The notes below the pieces were generated by a model. It saw only the letters and a list, made by a program, of their open reading frames with translations. It had not been told where the DNA came from and searched no databases. 64,000 nt of DNA from JAGQPD01 sp020426865 (GTDB lineage Bacteria; Planctomycetota; Planctomycetia; Pirellulales; Pirellulaceae). The stretch spans positions 310,001 to 374,000 of the forward strand of contig JAWKTN010000001.1 in NCBI GenBank assembly GCA_041399065.1. Direction: 5' to 3'. The position numbers and the translations under genes are program-made. Below, piece after piece: positions 35,207 to 43,935 of this stretch. Numbering within the stretch: position 1 is the stretch's first letter; each line of letters starts with the position of its first letter.

Positions 35207-36769
35207 CGTAATACCTCTCGACAGACTTGTGGCTCGGTGATTCCCCGCAACGGATCGCTTGCCGCGTCGGATGAGCGACCAACCGCAGACGATTGCCGAA
35301 GGCACGAGCCAGCCGGTTGCCGGTTCGGGAACCGAGGCAATCGAAGCGTTCGCGGCAGTGTTGCCAAAGTTGTCTTTCCAGACAGTGTAGTCGGCCGCAT
35401 CGATCACACCGTTATCGTTCCCGTCGCCAGGCAGACCCTGGCCTGTTTCGCCAAAGCTATCTTTCCAAATCGTGTAGTCCGCGGCATCAACGACACCGTT
35501 ACGGTTGTAGTCACCGGCAATCTGAGAGCTGCCGGCGTATTTGACGAATCCGCGTGTGGCCAGACCAATGCCTTCGGCGTCGCTAAACAAATAGTCGAAG
35601 ACAAGATCTTCTTCCGCGCCGGGAGTGAAGGCGGTACCGAGTGAAAACGCCGCACCGCCGGCAAGTTCCAGAGCTCCGAGCGACTTTAGTTCGGACAACC
35701 GTGTCGGTTGCGGATTGGCAGTCAGCCAGTCCGAACCGGCAGATGCATTTCCTCGGAGGCCCGTCCAGTCTGTCTTGAGCGCGCCGACCGCGGACCCGAC
35801 CGTATAACCGTCGATGGATACCGAATGGGGCGATTCGTTCTTGAGCGTGACTTCGCCCGTGTTACGGTTGACGGAAAGCACTAGATCGTTGTAAATTTTC
35901 TCGCCTTCGTACTGCACGACCGCCGTGCGAATCTCTTCGGTAACCGCGTCAGTAAAGGTGAACTGGATATCTTCCACGTCTTGTCCGAACGGCACGGAAG
36001 CTGCGGCATTCGATGGATCGTAGATGGGGCCGAATTCAAATGTCGCGCCGTTGGCCAGCGTCGAACTTCCGTCGGGCCGCAGTTCGGTGAGCGACACGGC
36101 TTTGGGATTGCCCGCTTCAACCCAGCCCGTTTGCCCCTGATCTTGCAGGCTTGTCCAGCCCGCAGGGGATAGAATGCCAAATGCCGAGCTGATCGCATAA
36201 CCGTCCAGATTGACGGAATTCGCGGACGAATTGACGAGCGTCGCGACTTGGGTGTCACGGTTGATCGTGAGTACCAGATTATTGACACGAGCGGCTCCCG
36301 CGTATTCGACACCGCCGTTAACAGTGGACTGAGTATCGGGATCGTTGTATTCGAACACCAGGTCGCGAAATTCGTTGCCAATCCCCACGGCGGTCATGGC
36401 TGCATTGGTGGAAAAGGCGGTGCCCAGAGCAAGCGACTGCCCCACCTCCAAAGTCGTCTGGCCTTGCTGCTGCAATTCCGCCAAGAAACTTATGCCGGGC
36501 GTGCCAGCTTCGACCCAACCGGCCAATGCCTGGTCTTGCAGGCTATTCCAAGTGGTCGGGGCCAGGCCACCGAGCGGCGAGGTGATGGCGTATCCGTCGA
36601 GTGAATACGGTGCATCGCCACGATTGACGATCGAAACGGCGTCGGTCTGCTGGTCGACAACCAAGACCAACGGTTGAGCGCACAGCGGTTGTGGCTGCAA
36701 CACTACGCAAACTAGGTAGGCCGCGGCAAATACGGTTAAACAGCGACGTGTCATTGTTCGAATTCCCAT
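34145..36769 (-). CDS. Two PEP-CTERM/dockerin proteins joined in one open frame
   Basis: 874 residues in one uninterrupted frame. Residues 1-520 form a complete secreted protein. It has a signal peptide (CLTVFAAAYLVCVVLQPQPLC), three related beta repeats, each with a segment like LDGYAITSPLGGL...W-SLQDQ...GWVEAG, two dockerin-type repeats (GDYNRNGVVDAADYTIWKD) and a PEP-CTERM tail VPEPATGWLV ending in RRGKR. No stop follows. After 22 more codons a second protein starts with its own ribosome binding site and signal peptide (MNHLYATCTKRFGPALLLVA). It is a LamG-like domain plus dockerin repeats with a second PEP-CTERM tail VPEPATWLLIAI...RKRCC. The second half is a close paralogue of the next gene upstream (36842). 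It is either a lost stop codon or a true fusion. Confidence 0.75.
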   Translation of the reverse strand: MGIRTMTRRCLTVFAAAYLVCVVLQPQPLCAQPLVLVVDQQTDAVSIVNRGDAPYSLDGYAITSPLGGLAPTTWNSLQDQALAGWVEAGTPGISFLAELQQQGQTTLEVGQSLALGTAFSTNAAMTAVGIGNEFRDLVFEYNDPDTQSTVNGGVEYAGAARVNNLVLTINRDTQVATLVNSSANSVNLDGYAISSAFGILSPAGWTSLQDQGQTGWVEAGNPKAVSLTELRPDGSSTLANGATFEFGPIYDPSNAAASVPFGQDVEDIQFTFTDAVTEEIRTAVVQYEGEKIYNDLVLSVNRNTGEVTLKNESPHSVSIDGYTVGSAVGALKTDWTGLRGNASAGSDWLTANPQPTRLSELKSLGALELAGGAAFSLGTAFTPGAEEDLVFDYLFSDAEGIGLATRGFVKYAGSSQIAGDYNRNGVVDAADYTIWKDSFGETGQGLPGDGNDNGVIDAADYTVWKDNFGNTAANASIASVPEPATGWLVPSAIVCGWSLIRRGKRSVAGNHRATSLSRGITMNHLYATCTKRFGPALLLVAVGLVTFPTRTMAATPVGYWNFDEGVTNAGSTVLADSASGNNGIWASATTQPTYAEGILGAAVNFNGGADLEYFNVADIPQIEGLIDGISVSVWIKANENGSYRGIFASRATTGSLGSGGQPFGVNLQNPASHIDTRVYGAALDAPDNSTPPNGDWQHVVWVWDNILGSQTVYLDGVLSASNGAASGATIDNAANWHIGDDDCCGNRIFPGIMDDLALYNVALTDADVTKLYQDGLNGIAADGSTAPIIVPGDVDGNGVANMVDLDIIRGNFYESATSRGDGDLTLDGFVDFDDFRQWKTAAGGATGATQNVPEPATWLLIAIATSMLLRKRCC

Positions 36770-36841
36770 GGTGGAGTTTTCCGGACGAATTGCCTTGCGA
36801 CTTGCAAGCGGCGAAACAAGCATCAAACAAAGGAAGAACCG

Positions 36842-37897
36842 TTAGCAGCCCTTCCCCTTTCGCCGAAACGCCCATCCCAAACACCCCAACACGATCAGGC
36901 TCAATGTACCAGGTTCAGGTACAGACGCTGTCGTGGCAGTAGCCTGTCCCACGTTGGCCTTCCATTCACGAAAATCCTCGAAGCCGACAAAACCGTCCAG
37001 GGACAAGTCGCCTTGGCTGCGTGCCGTGGCCGACTCATAGAAGTTAGCCCGAATGATTTCAAAATCAGCGGCGTTAACGGCACCATTGCCGTCCACGTCA
37101 CCAGCCTTCAAGGCCGCTGCAGTAACGCCCATCGCATCGATGCCGTTCAGCCCATTCTGGTAGATCGTTTCAATTTCTGACGCCGTAAGCGAAATGTTGT
37201 ACATGGCCACGTCGTCTAGTAGACCGGGGGTCACACGGTTGCCGCAGCAATCATCATCGCCCAGGTGCCAGACACCACCATCGAAAAAGAAGACGCCTGC
37301 CGCATCGGACTTCGTGCCCGCTTCCGCGCCATTTAGGTAAGTCGTTTGACTGCCAACTGCATTGTCCCAAACCCACGCGACATGTTGCCATTCGTTAAGG
37401 ACAACCGAGTTGGCGGGCGTATCCAGTGCCGACCCGGAGACTCGCGAATCGATGTGGTCGCCTTCGTAGTTAACGCCGAACGGTTGAGTTGGATTCGGCG
37501 GTACTAAGACACCGAGATCGGAATCGGTACCGCGCGAGGTGAGCAGTCCACGGTAGCCGGCCGACGACGTCGGCTTGAACCACAGCGAGATGGATATGCC
37601 ACCAGGTACGCCTTCGATCTGCGGAATATCGGCGATCGAAAAATATCCGAGGTCAACACTGGGGTTAAACTGCACCGCTCCGCCAAGAATCCCCTGAGCG
37701 TAGGTGGGCGAACCAGCGGGGTTGGCCCAAACGCCATCGTTGCTATTAACGTGGTCGACCACGGTTGTTGCCGTGACGTCGGTAAAACCCTCATCCAACC
37801 GCCAATGTGAGATCGGCGTCTGGCCGCCTGCCAGCAAAGCGAACGAGGCTACCGATGTAAATGCCAGGACGCCCGCTACGCGACTTAGTCTCTTCAT
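36842..37897 (-). CDS. Secreted LamG/dockerin/PEP-CTERM protein
   Basis: 351 residues from MKRLSRVAGVLAFTSVASFA, a signal peptide preceded by GGGAGC. One LamG/concanavalin-like domain (about 30-250; SHWRLDEGFTD, EWQHVAWVWDNAVGSQT, WHLGDDDCCGNR) is followed by dockerin-type repeats (GDVDGNGAVNAADFEIIRAN, GDLSLDGFVGFEDFREWK) and a PEP-CTERM tail (VPEPGTLSLIVLGCLGW, then RRKGKGC). It is about the same length and order as the second half of the downstream fused ORF, so the two are tandem duplicates. LamG domains often bind carbohydrates. Surface delivery through exosortase is expected. Confidence 0.9.
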   Translation of the reverse strand: MKRLSRVAGVLAFTSVASFALLAGGQTPISHWRLDEGFTDVTATTVVDHVNSNDGVWANPAGSPTYAQGILGGAVQFNPSVDLGYFSIADIPQIEGVPGGISISLWFKPTSSAGYRGLLTSRGTDSDLGVLVPPNPTQPFGVNYEGDHIDSRVSGSALDTPANSVVLNEWQHVAWVWDNAVGSQTTYLNGAEAGTKSDAAGVFFFDGGVWHLGDDDCCGNRVTPGLLDDVAMYNISLTASEIETIYQNGLNGIDAMGVTAAALKAGDVDGNGAVNAADFEIIRANFYESATARSQGDLSLDGFVGFEDFREWKANVGQATATTASVPEPGTLSLIVLGCLGWAFRRKGKGC

Positions 37898-38426
37898 GGT
37901 CGTAGCTCCCGCTGTGAAAGGTGTGAAAGAAATAGGTAGGTCCGGTCGGGGTCCACTCCGAGGTTTTCGGCGTCGGGACGCAAGTAAATATCGATCGCGG
38001 CGGCGCCAATGAACCTGACTGGAAGTTGAGAAGCAACCAGGTTCTTGGATCGCCCCTGTTGAAGTGCGATCTCGGCGGGCGAAGTAGAACATTTGCAATG
38101 TCGACACCAGCGACTTGGCTCGAGAAAATGTCGGCGGCGACGGCATAGGTTGCGCCGATAGGGCCGATAGCGCGATAGGGCCGGTCCCGTTTGGGCTGTG
38201 TTTTGCGAGTCGTCAGCAATTCAGGTCCTAAACTACAGTCCGTGCTTTACCGCGACCTACTCGCCACGGTATAACCGTAGTACCGACCTGAGCGTGCTGG
38301 CTGTCGGACGACTTGAAAGAACAACAGAACGGCGACCATGATTGTCGCGGCAAATGTTTCACGATCCATGAGCATCGGCCAGCCGACACATCGCTGGCAT
38401 TTAATCCTTCGGCAAGGAGTCTAGAT

Positions 38427-39416
38427 ATGGTCCGGTTGCGATCGGTATGTGTGCGGCGAGCAGTTTCGAGCGGAGGGTTTACGCTTGTTGAGTTGCTGGT
38501 AGTCATCGCCATTATTGGCTTGTTGGTTGCCCTTTTGTTGCCGGCCGTCAATGCCGCTCGCGAGGCGGCGCGGCGATCGCAGTGCCAGAATAATCTTAAA
38601 CAAATTGGGTTGGCCTATCTCAACTACGAGTCCGCCCAGCAGACGCTACCGTCGGGGGCGCTGACGATTTTCCCAGACAATTGTCACGACAAGGCCCGGG
38701 CCACGAACTGTCGCGGCACCGCCATGTATATGGTCATTATGCCGTATATCGAGGAAGCAGGGATTATCTCCACCTACGATTTTCGTGAAGATTGGGCCTG
38801 GGTCGCGGCGCTGAATGACCCGCAGTTTGCCAAAGAGGCGTTGATTGGCATCTACCAATGTCCAACGGTCAGTATATTCACCGAGTTTCCCGAACGGCGA
38901 CATTATTTTGGCGTTGCTGGCGGTAAATCGCAGCTGCTGCCTGACCGACAGCCGGTTGCGACCAACAACCGCGGCCGAGTGTACACCAATGGGCTATTCC
39001 AAGTCGCTTTGGAGGTTCCCTTGAAGAAGGTGACCGATGGCACATCGCATACTCTGGGCGTGGGCGAAAGCGTTCATCCAGCCCGATGGGGCCTCGGCCC
39101 TGGTTACGGTAACGGCGACGTTGGCGGTCCCGTCGCCTGGTACCACGGCGGATCGTGCAATCGCGATGATTTTGCGGGGCACTCCACCGGGCGCTGCGTC
39201 CGCACCACAAAACATCCCCTCAACTCGAGTCTCCTTCCCGGGATGGGCGAGAACGAAGAGAATGATGCACCCTTTGGCAGCGAACATCCCAGTGGCGCTC
39301 AGTTCGTTTACGCCGATGGCCATGTCGAGTTTCTACAGGATGCAATCGACATGACGCTTTATCAAGATCTCTCAACGTATCGGGGCGGCGAACTGGTCAG
39401 CGACCATGGCAGGTGA
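38427..39416 (+). CDS. DUF1559 prepilin-like protein
   Basis: 329 residues. AAGGAG lies seven bases before the ATG at 38427. A short basic leader precedes the prepilin cleavage motif GGFTLVELLVVIAIIGLLVA and a long hydrophobic helix, followed by the family signature NAAREAARRSQCQNNLKQIG. The C-terminal DUF1559 motif is present as GAQFVYADGHVEFL. This family is greatly expanded in planctomycetes. The leader predicts processing by a prepilin peptidase and surface pseudopilin-like assembly, but the function is unknown. It is followed by a small lipoprotein gene, a common planctomycete pair. Confidence 0.95.
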   Translation: MVRLRSVCVRRAVSSGGFTLVELLVVIAIIGLLVALLLPAVNAAREAARRSQCQNNLKQIGLAYLNYESAQQTLPSGALTIFPDNCHDKARATNCRGTAMYMVIMPYIEEAGIISTYDFREDWAWVAALNDPQFAKEALIGIYQCPTVSIFTEFPERRHYFGVAGGKSQLLPDRQPVATNNRGRVYTNGLFQVALEVPLKKVTDGTSHTLGVGESVHPARWGLGPGYGNGDVGGPVAWYHGGSCNRDDFAGHSTGRCVRTTKHPLNSSLLPGMGENEENDAPFGSEHPSGAQFVYADGHVEFLQDAIDMTLYQDLSTYRGGELVSDHGR

Positions 39417-39491
39417 TTGGATGCTCGATACGTGGGGCAGTGCATTGCAGTGCATTGGAATGGAATGGAATGGAATGACGGAGAGCCAGTG

Positions 39492-39950
39492 ATGAATTTT
39501 TTCCGGTTGATTGTCCTGGCAAGCTTTTGCGCAGGAGTGGCAGGTTGCGCGCGTGGTCCGGCCAAGGCACCGGTCAAGGGCACGGTGACCGTGAACGGAC
39601 AGCCGATCACGGAAGGGCGGGTGACGTTTCATCCGGTGAAGGGGCGTTCCGCCAGTGGCCGGATCAACGCAGACGGGACGTACGAGTTGACCACCGACGA
39701 ACCGGGGGACGGGGCGTTGGTCGGTGAGCACACGGTAACCATTGAGGCGTCGAAGATTACATCATCCGCCGTGCAGGCACAATCGTTCGAAGAAGAGATC
39801 TCCACGCGACTTCCCAACGCTACCGCGCAAAACACTCGGATTCAGTGGCTCGTTCCGCCGGAATACTCTGAGCCTTCGACCTCCCCGCTGCGCGAGACCG
39901 TGGAAGATGTGAAGCTGAACACGATCGATCTGGCGATCACCAAGAAATGA
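39492..39950 (+). CDS. Small lipoprotein with carboxypeptidase-regulatory-like fold
   Basis: 152 residues from MNFFRLIVLASFCAGVAGC. The signal peptide ends in the lipobox AGC, so it should be a lipoprotein. The mature part (KAPVKGTVTVNGQPITEGRV ... ADGTYELTTDEPGDG) has the transthyretin/carboxypeptidase-regulatory-like beta fold. GGAGAG lies about eight bases before the ATG. It follows the DUF1559 gene by 75 bp. That gap has a run of GGAAT repeats (about 39455-39477). This pairing with DUF1559 proteins is frequent in planctomycetes and suggests a shared envelope role that is not known. Confidence 0.9.
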   Translation: MNFFRLIVLASFCAGVAGCARGPAKAPVKGTVTVNGQPITEGRVTFHPVKGRSASGRINADGTYELTTDEPGDGALVGEHTVTIEASKITSSAVQAQSFEEEISTRLPNATAQNTRIQWLVPPEYSEPSTSPLRETVEDVKLNTIDLAITKK

Positions 39951-40147
39951 TCGCGCGTGATACTTGATGGTTCGAGGTATTGAGCGAGTATCCTTCGTGC
40001 TCGCCCGGCACCTCACGGCCGAATTCCTGAGACGGCCCTTGTCAGTGTCAGCGTCCCCGGTGCTCGTAGTGTTGGGGGTTCGCCCTTGGGTTGGTGCTGG
40101 TCCGACGTGGATGGACGATATCTACGCGACACGGTATCATCTACGGC

Positions 40148-40483
40148 ATGGCAACAAGACGATTTATTCTGAACGCGGCAAGGTCTTCGAAACAGGGGAC
40201 GTTAATCAATGTGGGGAAAGATTCGGAAGAATACCAGACGCTCACCAATACAATGACCATGGCGGCAGAGGATATGGCGGAGATCGGCCTTACGGAGGGT
40301 CAGTCGGCAATTGTCCGCACGGAGTTTGGTGAGGCAACGTTTCGCTGCGAGGCTGGAAAGGTTCCGCTAGGGATGATCTTCGTCCCCTATGGCCCGCCGA
40401 CGTGCCAACTGATGGGCGGAGACACCGATGGTACCGGTATGCCGATATCGAAGGGTTGGGAGGTTGAGGTCCTGCCCCAGTAG
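40148..40483 (+). CDS. fwdD: Formylmethanofuran dehydrogenase subunit D (molybdopterin dinucleotide-binding)
   Basis: 111 residues from MATRRFILNAARSSKQGTLI. The fold is the C-terminal dinucleotide-binding beta barrel of molybdopterin oxidoreductases, as in FwdD/FmdD: EDMAEIGLTEGQSAIVRTEFG, EATFRCEAGKVPLGMIFVPY, PPTCQLMGGDTDGTGMPI. In archaea FwdD and FwdB together hold the Mo/W-bis-pterin cofactor. Proteobacterial Fhc complexes lack this subunit. The frame is open upstream to 40091 with non-conserved residues. The ATG at 40148 has only a weak ribosome binding site. The same-strand fwdB, fwdA and fwdC genes follow. Confidence 0.85.
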   Translation: MATRRFILNAARSSKQGTLINVGKDSEEYQTLTNTMTMAAEDMAEIGLTEGQSAIVRTEFGEATFRCEAGKVPLGMIFVPYGPPTCQLMGGDTDGTGMPISKGWEVEVLPQ

Positions 40484-40607
40484 CCCCTCGCGGTGAAACT
40501 CATTTGGATATATAGTCCTCTATAGATACCGTCGCTCGACGATGCATTCCCTGGATTCGGGGCAAATGGCTCGGGCGACGAAGGGAGAAAATGAAAAGGG
40601 TATGAAC

Positions 40608-40766
40608 ATGTTGCCTGGCGACAGCGACGGTCTCTCTGGAGCATCGAGCCCGCATTTTTCGACAGAAGGCGATGGCTCCGCGTTGCCCGCTTGGACGGAG
40701 GTGGAGGCGGGACGATACATGCCTCGTCGAATTCGCGGCAGTTGCGTCGGGCGTGCGCTGGGCTGA
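40608..40766 (+). CDS. Possible small protein between fwdD and fwdB, 52 aa
   Basis: Starts MLPGDSDGLSGASSPHFS, with AAGGG seven bases upstream; in-frame ATGs at 40542, 40566 and 40602 are alternatives. The C-terminal half, PAWTEVEAGRYMPRRIRGSC then VGRALG, is strongly basic and looks constrained. I do not recognise a family. Its position inside the fwd locus suggests a role in assembly or regulation of the enzyme, but this is a guess. The rest of the 472-bp gap between fwdD and fwdB (40767-40955) shows no gene. Confidence 0.35.
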   Translation: MLPGDSDGLSGASSPHFSTEGDGSALPAWTEVEAGRYMPRRIRGSCVGRALG

Positions 40767-40955
40767 ATGTTCACGGTTCCGCCGTCCGGTTCGGACGACA
40801 GAAACAGCGATGAGGCCATTGGTAACGATGGCGAGGAGAGGGACAACACCTACAAGTGACGATCGGTCGCGACAACGGGTAGATTGCTGGCAACACGCTG
40901 TTGCCCACTGGGGTCTCGACTTTGCGTTCACGGTTCTGATAAAGCAAAGTACATC

Positions 40956-42296
40956 ATGACCCTGCAGATCATAGACAATGCAACCTGCACGTTTTGCGGT
41001 TGCGTGTGTGATGATATCCAACTTCATCACGATGAGGTCCGCATCCACAAAGCCAACAAGGCGTGTGTCTTGGGAACAGCTTGGTTTTTGAATCATACGG
41101 CCGAGCAAAAGTATCCGGCGGCATTGGTCGATGGCCGCGAGGCCTCGCTTGACGAGGCGATTGAGGTGGCGGCGACGTTGTTGCATGAGGCCGACATGCC
41201 GTTGGTATATGGCATGAGCAACACGACCTGCGAAGCGCAGAAAGAATGTGTGGCGATGGCCGATCTGCTGGGCGGATTGCTCGACAGTCACACGTCGTTG
41301 TGACACGGCCCGACAGAAATCGCCGCCCAGTTGGGTGGCAAGGTCACGTGTACGCTGGGCGAAGTGAAGCAGCGAGCGGATTTCATTATCTATTGGGGAG
41401 GCAATCCGGCGGAATGTCATCCACGGCATTTTACGAAGTACACGATCATGCAGAAGAGCAAATTTCTGCCGCGTGGTCGCAAGGATCGGACGATGGTGTT
41501 GGTCGATATCCGCGAGACGAAGAGCGTGAAGGCGGCGGACATTTTCTTACAGGTACGGCCGGGCAGGGACTTTGAATTGATCACGATCCTGCGGGCGATG
41601 ATCAAGGATCAGCACGTCGCGGACGAGCAACTAGCGGAGACCGGCCTGGCGCGGGACGTGTTGGAAGATCTGGTCGCTCGGATGAAAAGCGCCAAGTTCG
41701 GCTGTATGTTCTTTGGCATGGGGCTGTCCATGACGCGTGGCAAGCACATGAACAGCGCGGCGCTATTGACGCTGGCGGCTGAGATGAACGCCTTCACGAA
41801 ATTCGTGGCCATGCCGATGCGAGGCCATGGCAATGTCACGGGCGCGGATGTGATTATGCGATGGCAGACGGGGTATCCGTTTGGGATCACCTTCAATCGG
41901 GGTTATCCGCGTTACAATCCGGGCGAGTTCTCGACCGTCGACGTGTTGGTGCGTGGCGACTGTGACGCGGCGTTTATCATCGGCGCCGACCCGGGCGCGA
42001 CGATGCCGCAGCCAGCGATCGATCATCTGAAACGCATCCCCACGATTGTGCTCGATCCTCACGTGACACACACCAGTCGCTTAGCGCGGGTGCATATCAC
42101 GACGGCGCCCCAAGGGATCGCGGCACCGGGCACGGCCTATCGAATGGACGAATTGCCATTGCCCCTAAAACCCGCCTTAAAATCCCCCTACCCGACGGAC
42201 GAAGAGGTCGTACGACGGATTAACGCCGCGATCGCGGACAAACCGTTTTGGCTGCCAGAAGGAAGTCAACCACAAATGTTGACGGCACAGGTGTGA
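40956..42296 (+). CDS. fwdB: Formylmethanofuran dehydrogenase subunit B with in-frame UGA (putative selenocysteine 116)
   Basis: 446 residues if the TGA at 41301-41303 is read as selenocysteine. The N-terminus has the [4Fe-4S] motif CTFCGCVCDD (C11, C14, C18) and C37. Codon 116 is TGA in the context DSHTSL-U-HGPTEIAAQL. In archaeal FwdB this position is the Cys or Sec that ligates the Mo/W of the active site. The same frame continues for 330 more codons with good conservation (YWGGNPAECHPRH, FFGMGLSMTRGKHMN, RGHGNVTGADVIMRWQTGYP), so the gene is not decaying after the codon. Total length fits FwdB. The enzyme reversibly couples the formyl-C1 carrier to CO2 and low-potential electrons. A simple nonsense mutation remains possible. 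Confidence 0.8.
41304..41346 (+). promoter_or_regulatory. Candidate bacterial SECIS element in fwdB
   Basis: Directly after the UGA, bases 41322-41328 (GCCGCCC) pair with 41333-41339 (GGGTGGC) to give a 7-bp stem with one G-U pair and apical loop AGUU. The loop has a G at its second position. It begins 25 bases after the UGA. Known bacterial SECIS rules ask for a small apical loop with a G in its first two positions about 16-37 bases from the UGA. A weaker lower stem GAC/GTC (41312-41314 with 41344-41346) is possible. SelB would bind here. Confidence 0.6.
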
Positions 42297-42300
42297 TGGC

Positions 42301-43935
42301 ATGCTGCGAATTGTTAATGGCAAAGTCTACGATCCAGCCAATGGGATTGACGGTCAGGTTCGCGAGATCTGCATTGACGAATCAGGGCGAATCGCCCAAA
42401 ACGTGACCGGCGGCCGTACGATTGACGCAACGGGTATGATCGTCTTTCCCGGAGGCGTGGATGTGCACACACACGTGGCCGGCGGGGCGATCAATTTTGC
42501 CCGGGCGATGACCCCCGAGGATCACCGGCGGACGCAGGCCTTTATCCGCACCAAAACGCGTCGTAGCGGATTGGGCGGAATGGCGCCGACGACCTTTGCG
42601 ACCGGCTATTTGTATGCCGGTATGGGCTGGACAACGGTCAACGAAGCGGCCGTACCGGTGCTTTCGGCGCGACATACGCACGAAGAACTGACCGACATTC
42701 CCATTGTGGACAAGGCGTCGCTGACGTTGATGGCAAACAACGAGATCGTCCTTGATCTCTTGGAAAACGGCGAATACGAACGGGCGAAGCACGCAGTCGC
42801 CTGGTATGTTTGGGCAGCCAAGTCGTACGGCATCAAAGCAGTCAACCCGGGTGGCGTGGCAGCTTGGAAGTGGGGGCACGACGCCAAACAACTAACCTCG
42901 CCCATTGCCGGATACAACAATATTACGCCCGGGACGATCGTCACGCAACTGGCGCGGATCTGTGAAGAGCTAAACTTGCCGCATCCGATCCATCTGCACT
43001 GCAATAACCTGGGGGCGCCCGGCAATATTGCGACGACGATCGACACATTGAAGCATTTGGAAGGGCGGCGTGCCCATATTGCCCACTCGCAATACCACGC
43101 CTATGGCGGTGACGGTTGGGAGTCCATGTGCTCGCGCACGTCGGAGTTGGCCGATTATTTCAATAGCCATCCGCAACTGACAACCGACGCCGGAGCGGTG
43201 TTGTTCGGTGATACGGTGACGATTACGGCCGACGGTCCGTGGCAGCATCTGCTGTATAAGTTAACCGGGCGCAAATGGGGTAACCTGGACGTCGAGAACG
43301 AGACCGGCTGTGGAATCGTGCCCTATACGTATCGGCCCAGCAACCTCGTCAATGCCGTGCAATGGGCCGCGGGGCTTGAGCTGTTGCTGTTGATCAAGGA
43401 CCCGTGGCAGGTCTTCCTTTCGACAGACCATCCGAACGGTGGCTGCTTTTGGCGGTATCCGGAGATCATCAAGCTGCTGATGTGTGCGGACTTTCGCCGT
43501 GAATGCCTGACACAATTACCGGCGCGGATTAAAAAGCACATTACGCTACCGGAAATCGATCGAGAGTACACGTTGTATGAGGTTGCCACGGCCATGTCAG
43601 CCGGTCCGGCTCGGGCCTTGGGTCTAACGCGCAAGGGCAATCTGGGTGTGGGGTGCGACGGCGACGTCGTGATCTACCACGATACGGATGATGTGGAGCA
43701 GATGTTCGGTCATCCGCGATACGTGATCAAGGGAGGCGAGATCGTGATTGAAGAAGGAGAGATTCGCGAAACGCCGGAAGGGCGCGAGTTCCTCGCGCGG
43801 CCGTCGTACGACCCGGCAACTGACGAATTCATGAAGCCCCTGTTTGAAGAATGCTACACGATGTCGTTCGAGAATTATCCGGTTGAACTGGAACGCATCG
43901 AACGGGCTGAGATTATGGAGTGTTCGAGCGAATGA
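42301..43935 (+). CDS. fwdA: Formylmethanofuran dehydrogenase subunit A (metal-dependent amidohydrolase)
   Basis: 544 residues. An amidohydrolase-type TIM barrel with a binuclear metal site: H56 and H58 in GVDVHTHVAGG, K179 in GIKAVNPGG (the position of the carboxylated lysine of archaeal FwdA), His in HLHCNNLGAPGN and in HIAHSQYHAYG, and Asp in STDHPNGGCFW. In archaea FwdA interconverts formate and formyl-methanofuran, and formate tunnels to or from the FwdB site. FhcA in methylotrophs does the hydrolytic step. Starts 4 bp after fwdB and overlaps fwdC by four bases, so fwdB-A-C form one transcript. Confidence 0.95.
   Translation: MLRIVNGKVYDPANGIDGQVREICIDESGRIAQNVTGGRTIDATGMIVFPGGVDVHTHVAGGAINFARAMTPEDHRRTQAFIRTKTRRSGLGGMAPTTFATGYLYAGMGWTTVNEAAVPVLSARHTHEELTDIPIVDKASLTLMANNEIVLDLLENGEYERAKHAVAWYVWAAKSYGIKAVNPGGVAAWKWGHDAKQLTSPIAGYNNITPGTIVTQLARICEELNLPHPIHLHCNNLGAPGNIATTIDTLKHLEGRRAHIAHSQYHAYGGDGWESMCSRTSELADYFNSHPQLTTDAGAVLFGDTVTITADGPWQHLLYKLTGRKWGNLDVENETGCGIVPYTYRPSNLVNAVQWAAGLELLLLIKDPWQVFLSTDHPNGGCFWRYPEIIKLLMCADFRRECLTQLPARIKKHITLPEIDREYTLYEVATAMSAGPARALGLTRKGNLGVGCDGDVVIYHDTDDVEQMFGHPRYVIKGGEIVIEEGEIRETPEGREFLARPSYDPATDEFMKPLFEECYTMSFENYPVELERIERAEIMECSSE

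Noticed and set aside
40956..41303. fwdB as a pseudogene or as two separate genes split at the TGA
   Set aside because: Frame and conservation continue unchanged after the TGA, there is no start with a ribosome binding site for a second gene, and the codon is the known Cys/Sec metal ligand. A nonsense error is still the main alternative.
40500..41429. Minus-strand 309-aa ORF
   Set aside because: Antisense to fwdB, which has clear FwdB motifs on the plus strand; Arg-rich shadow without a domain.
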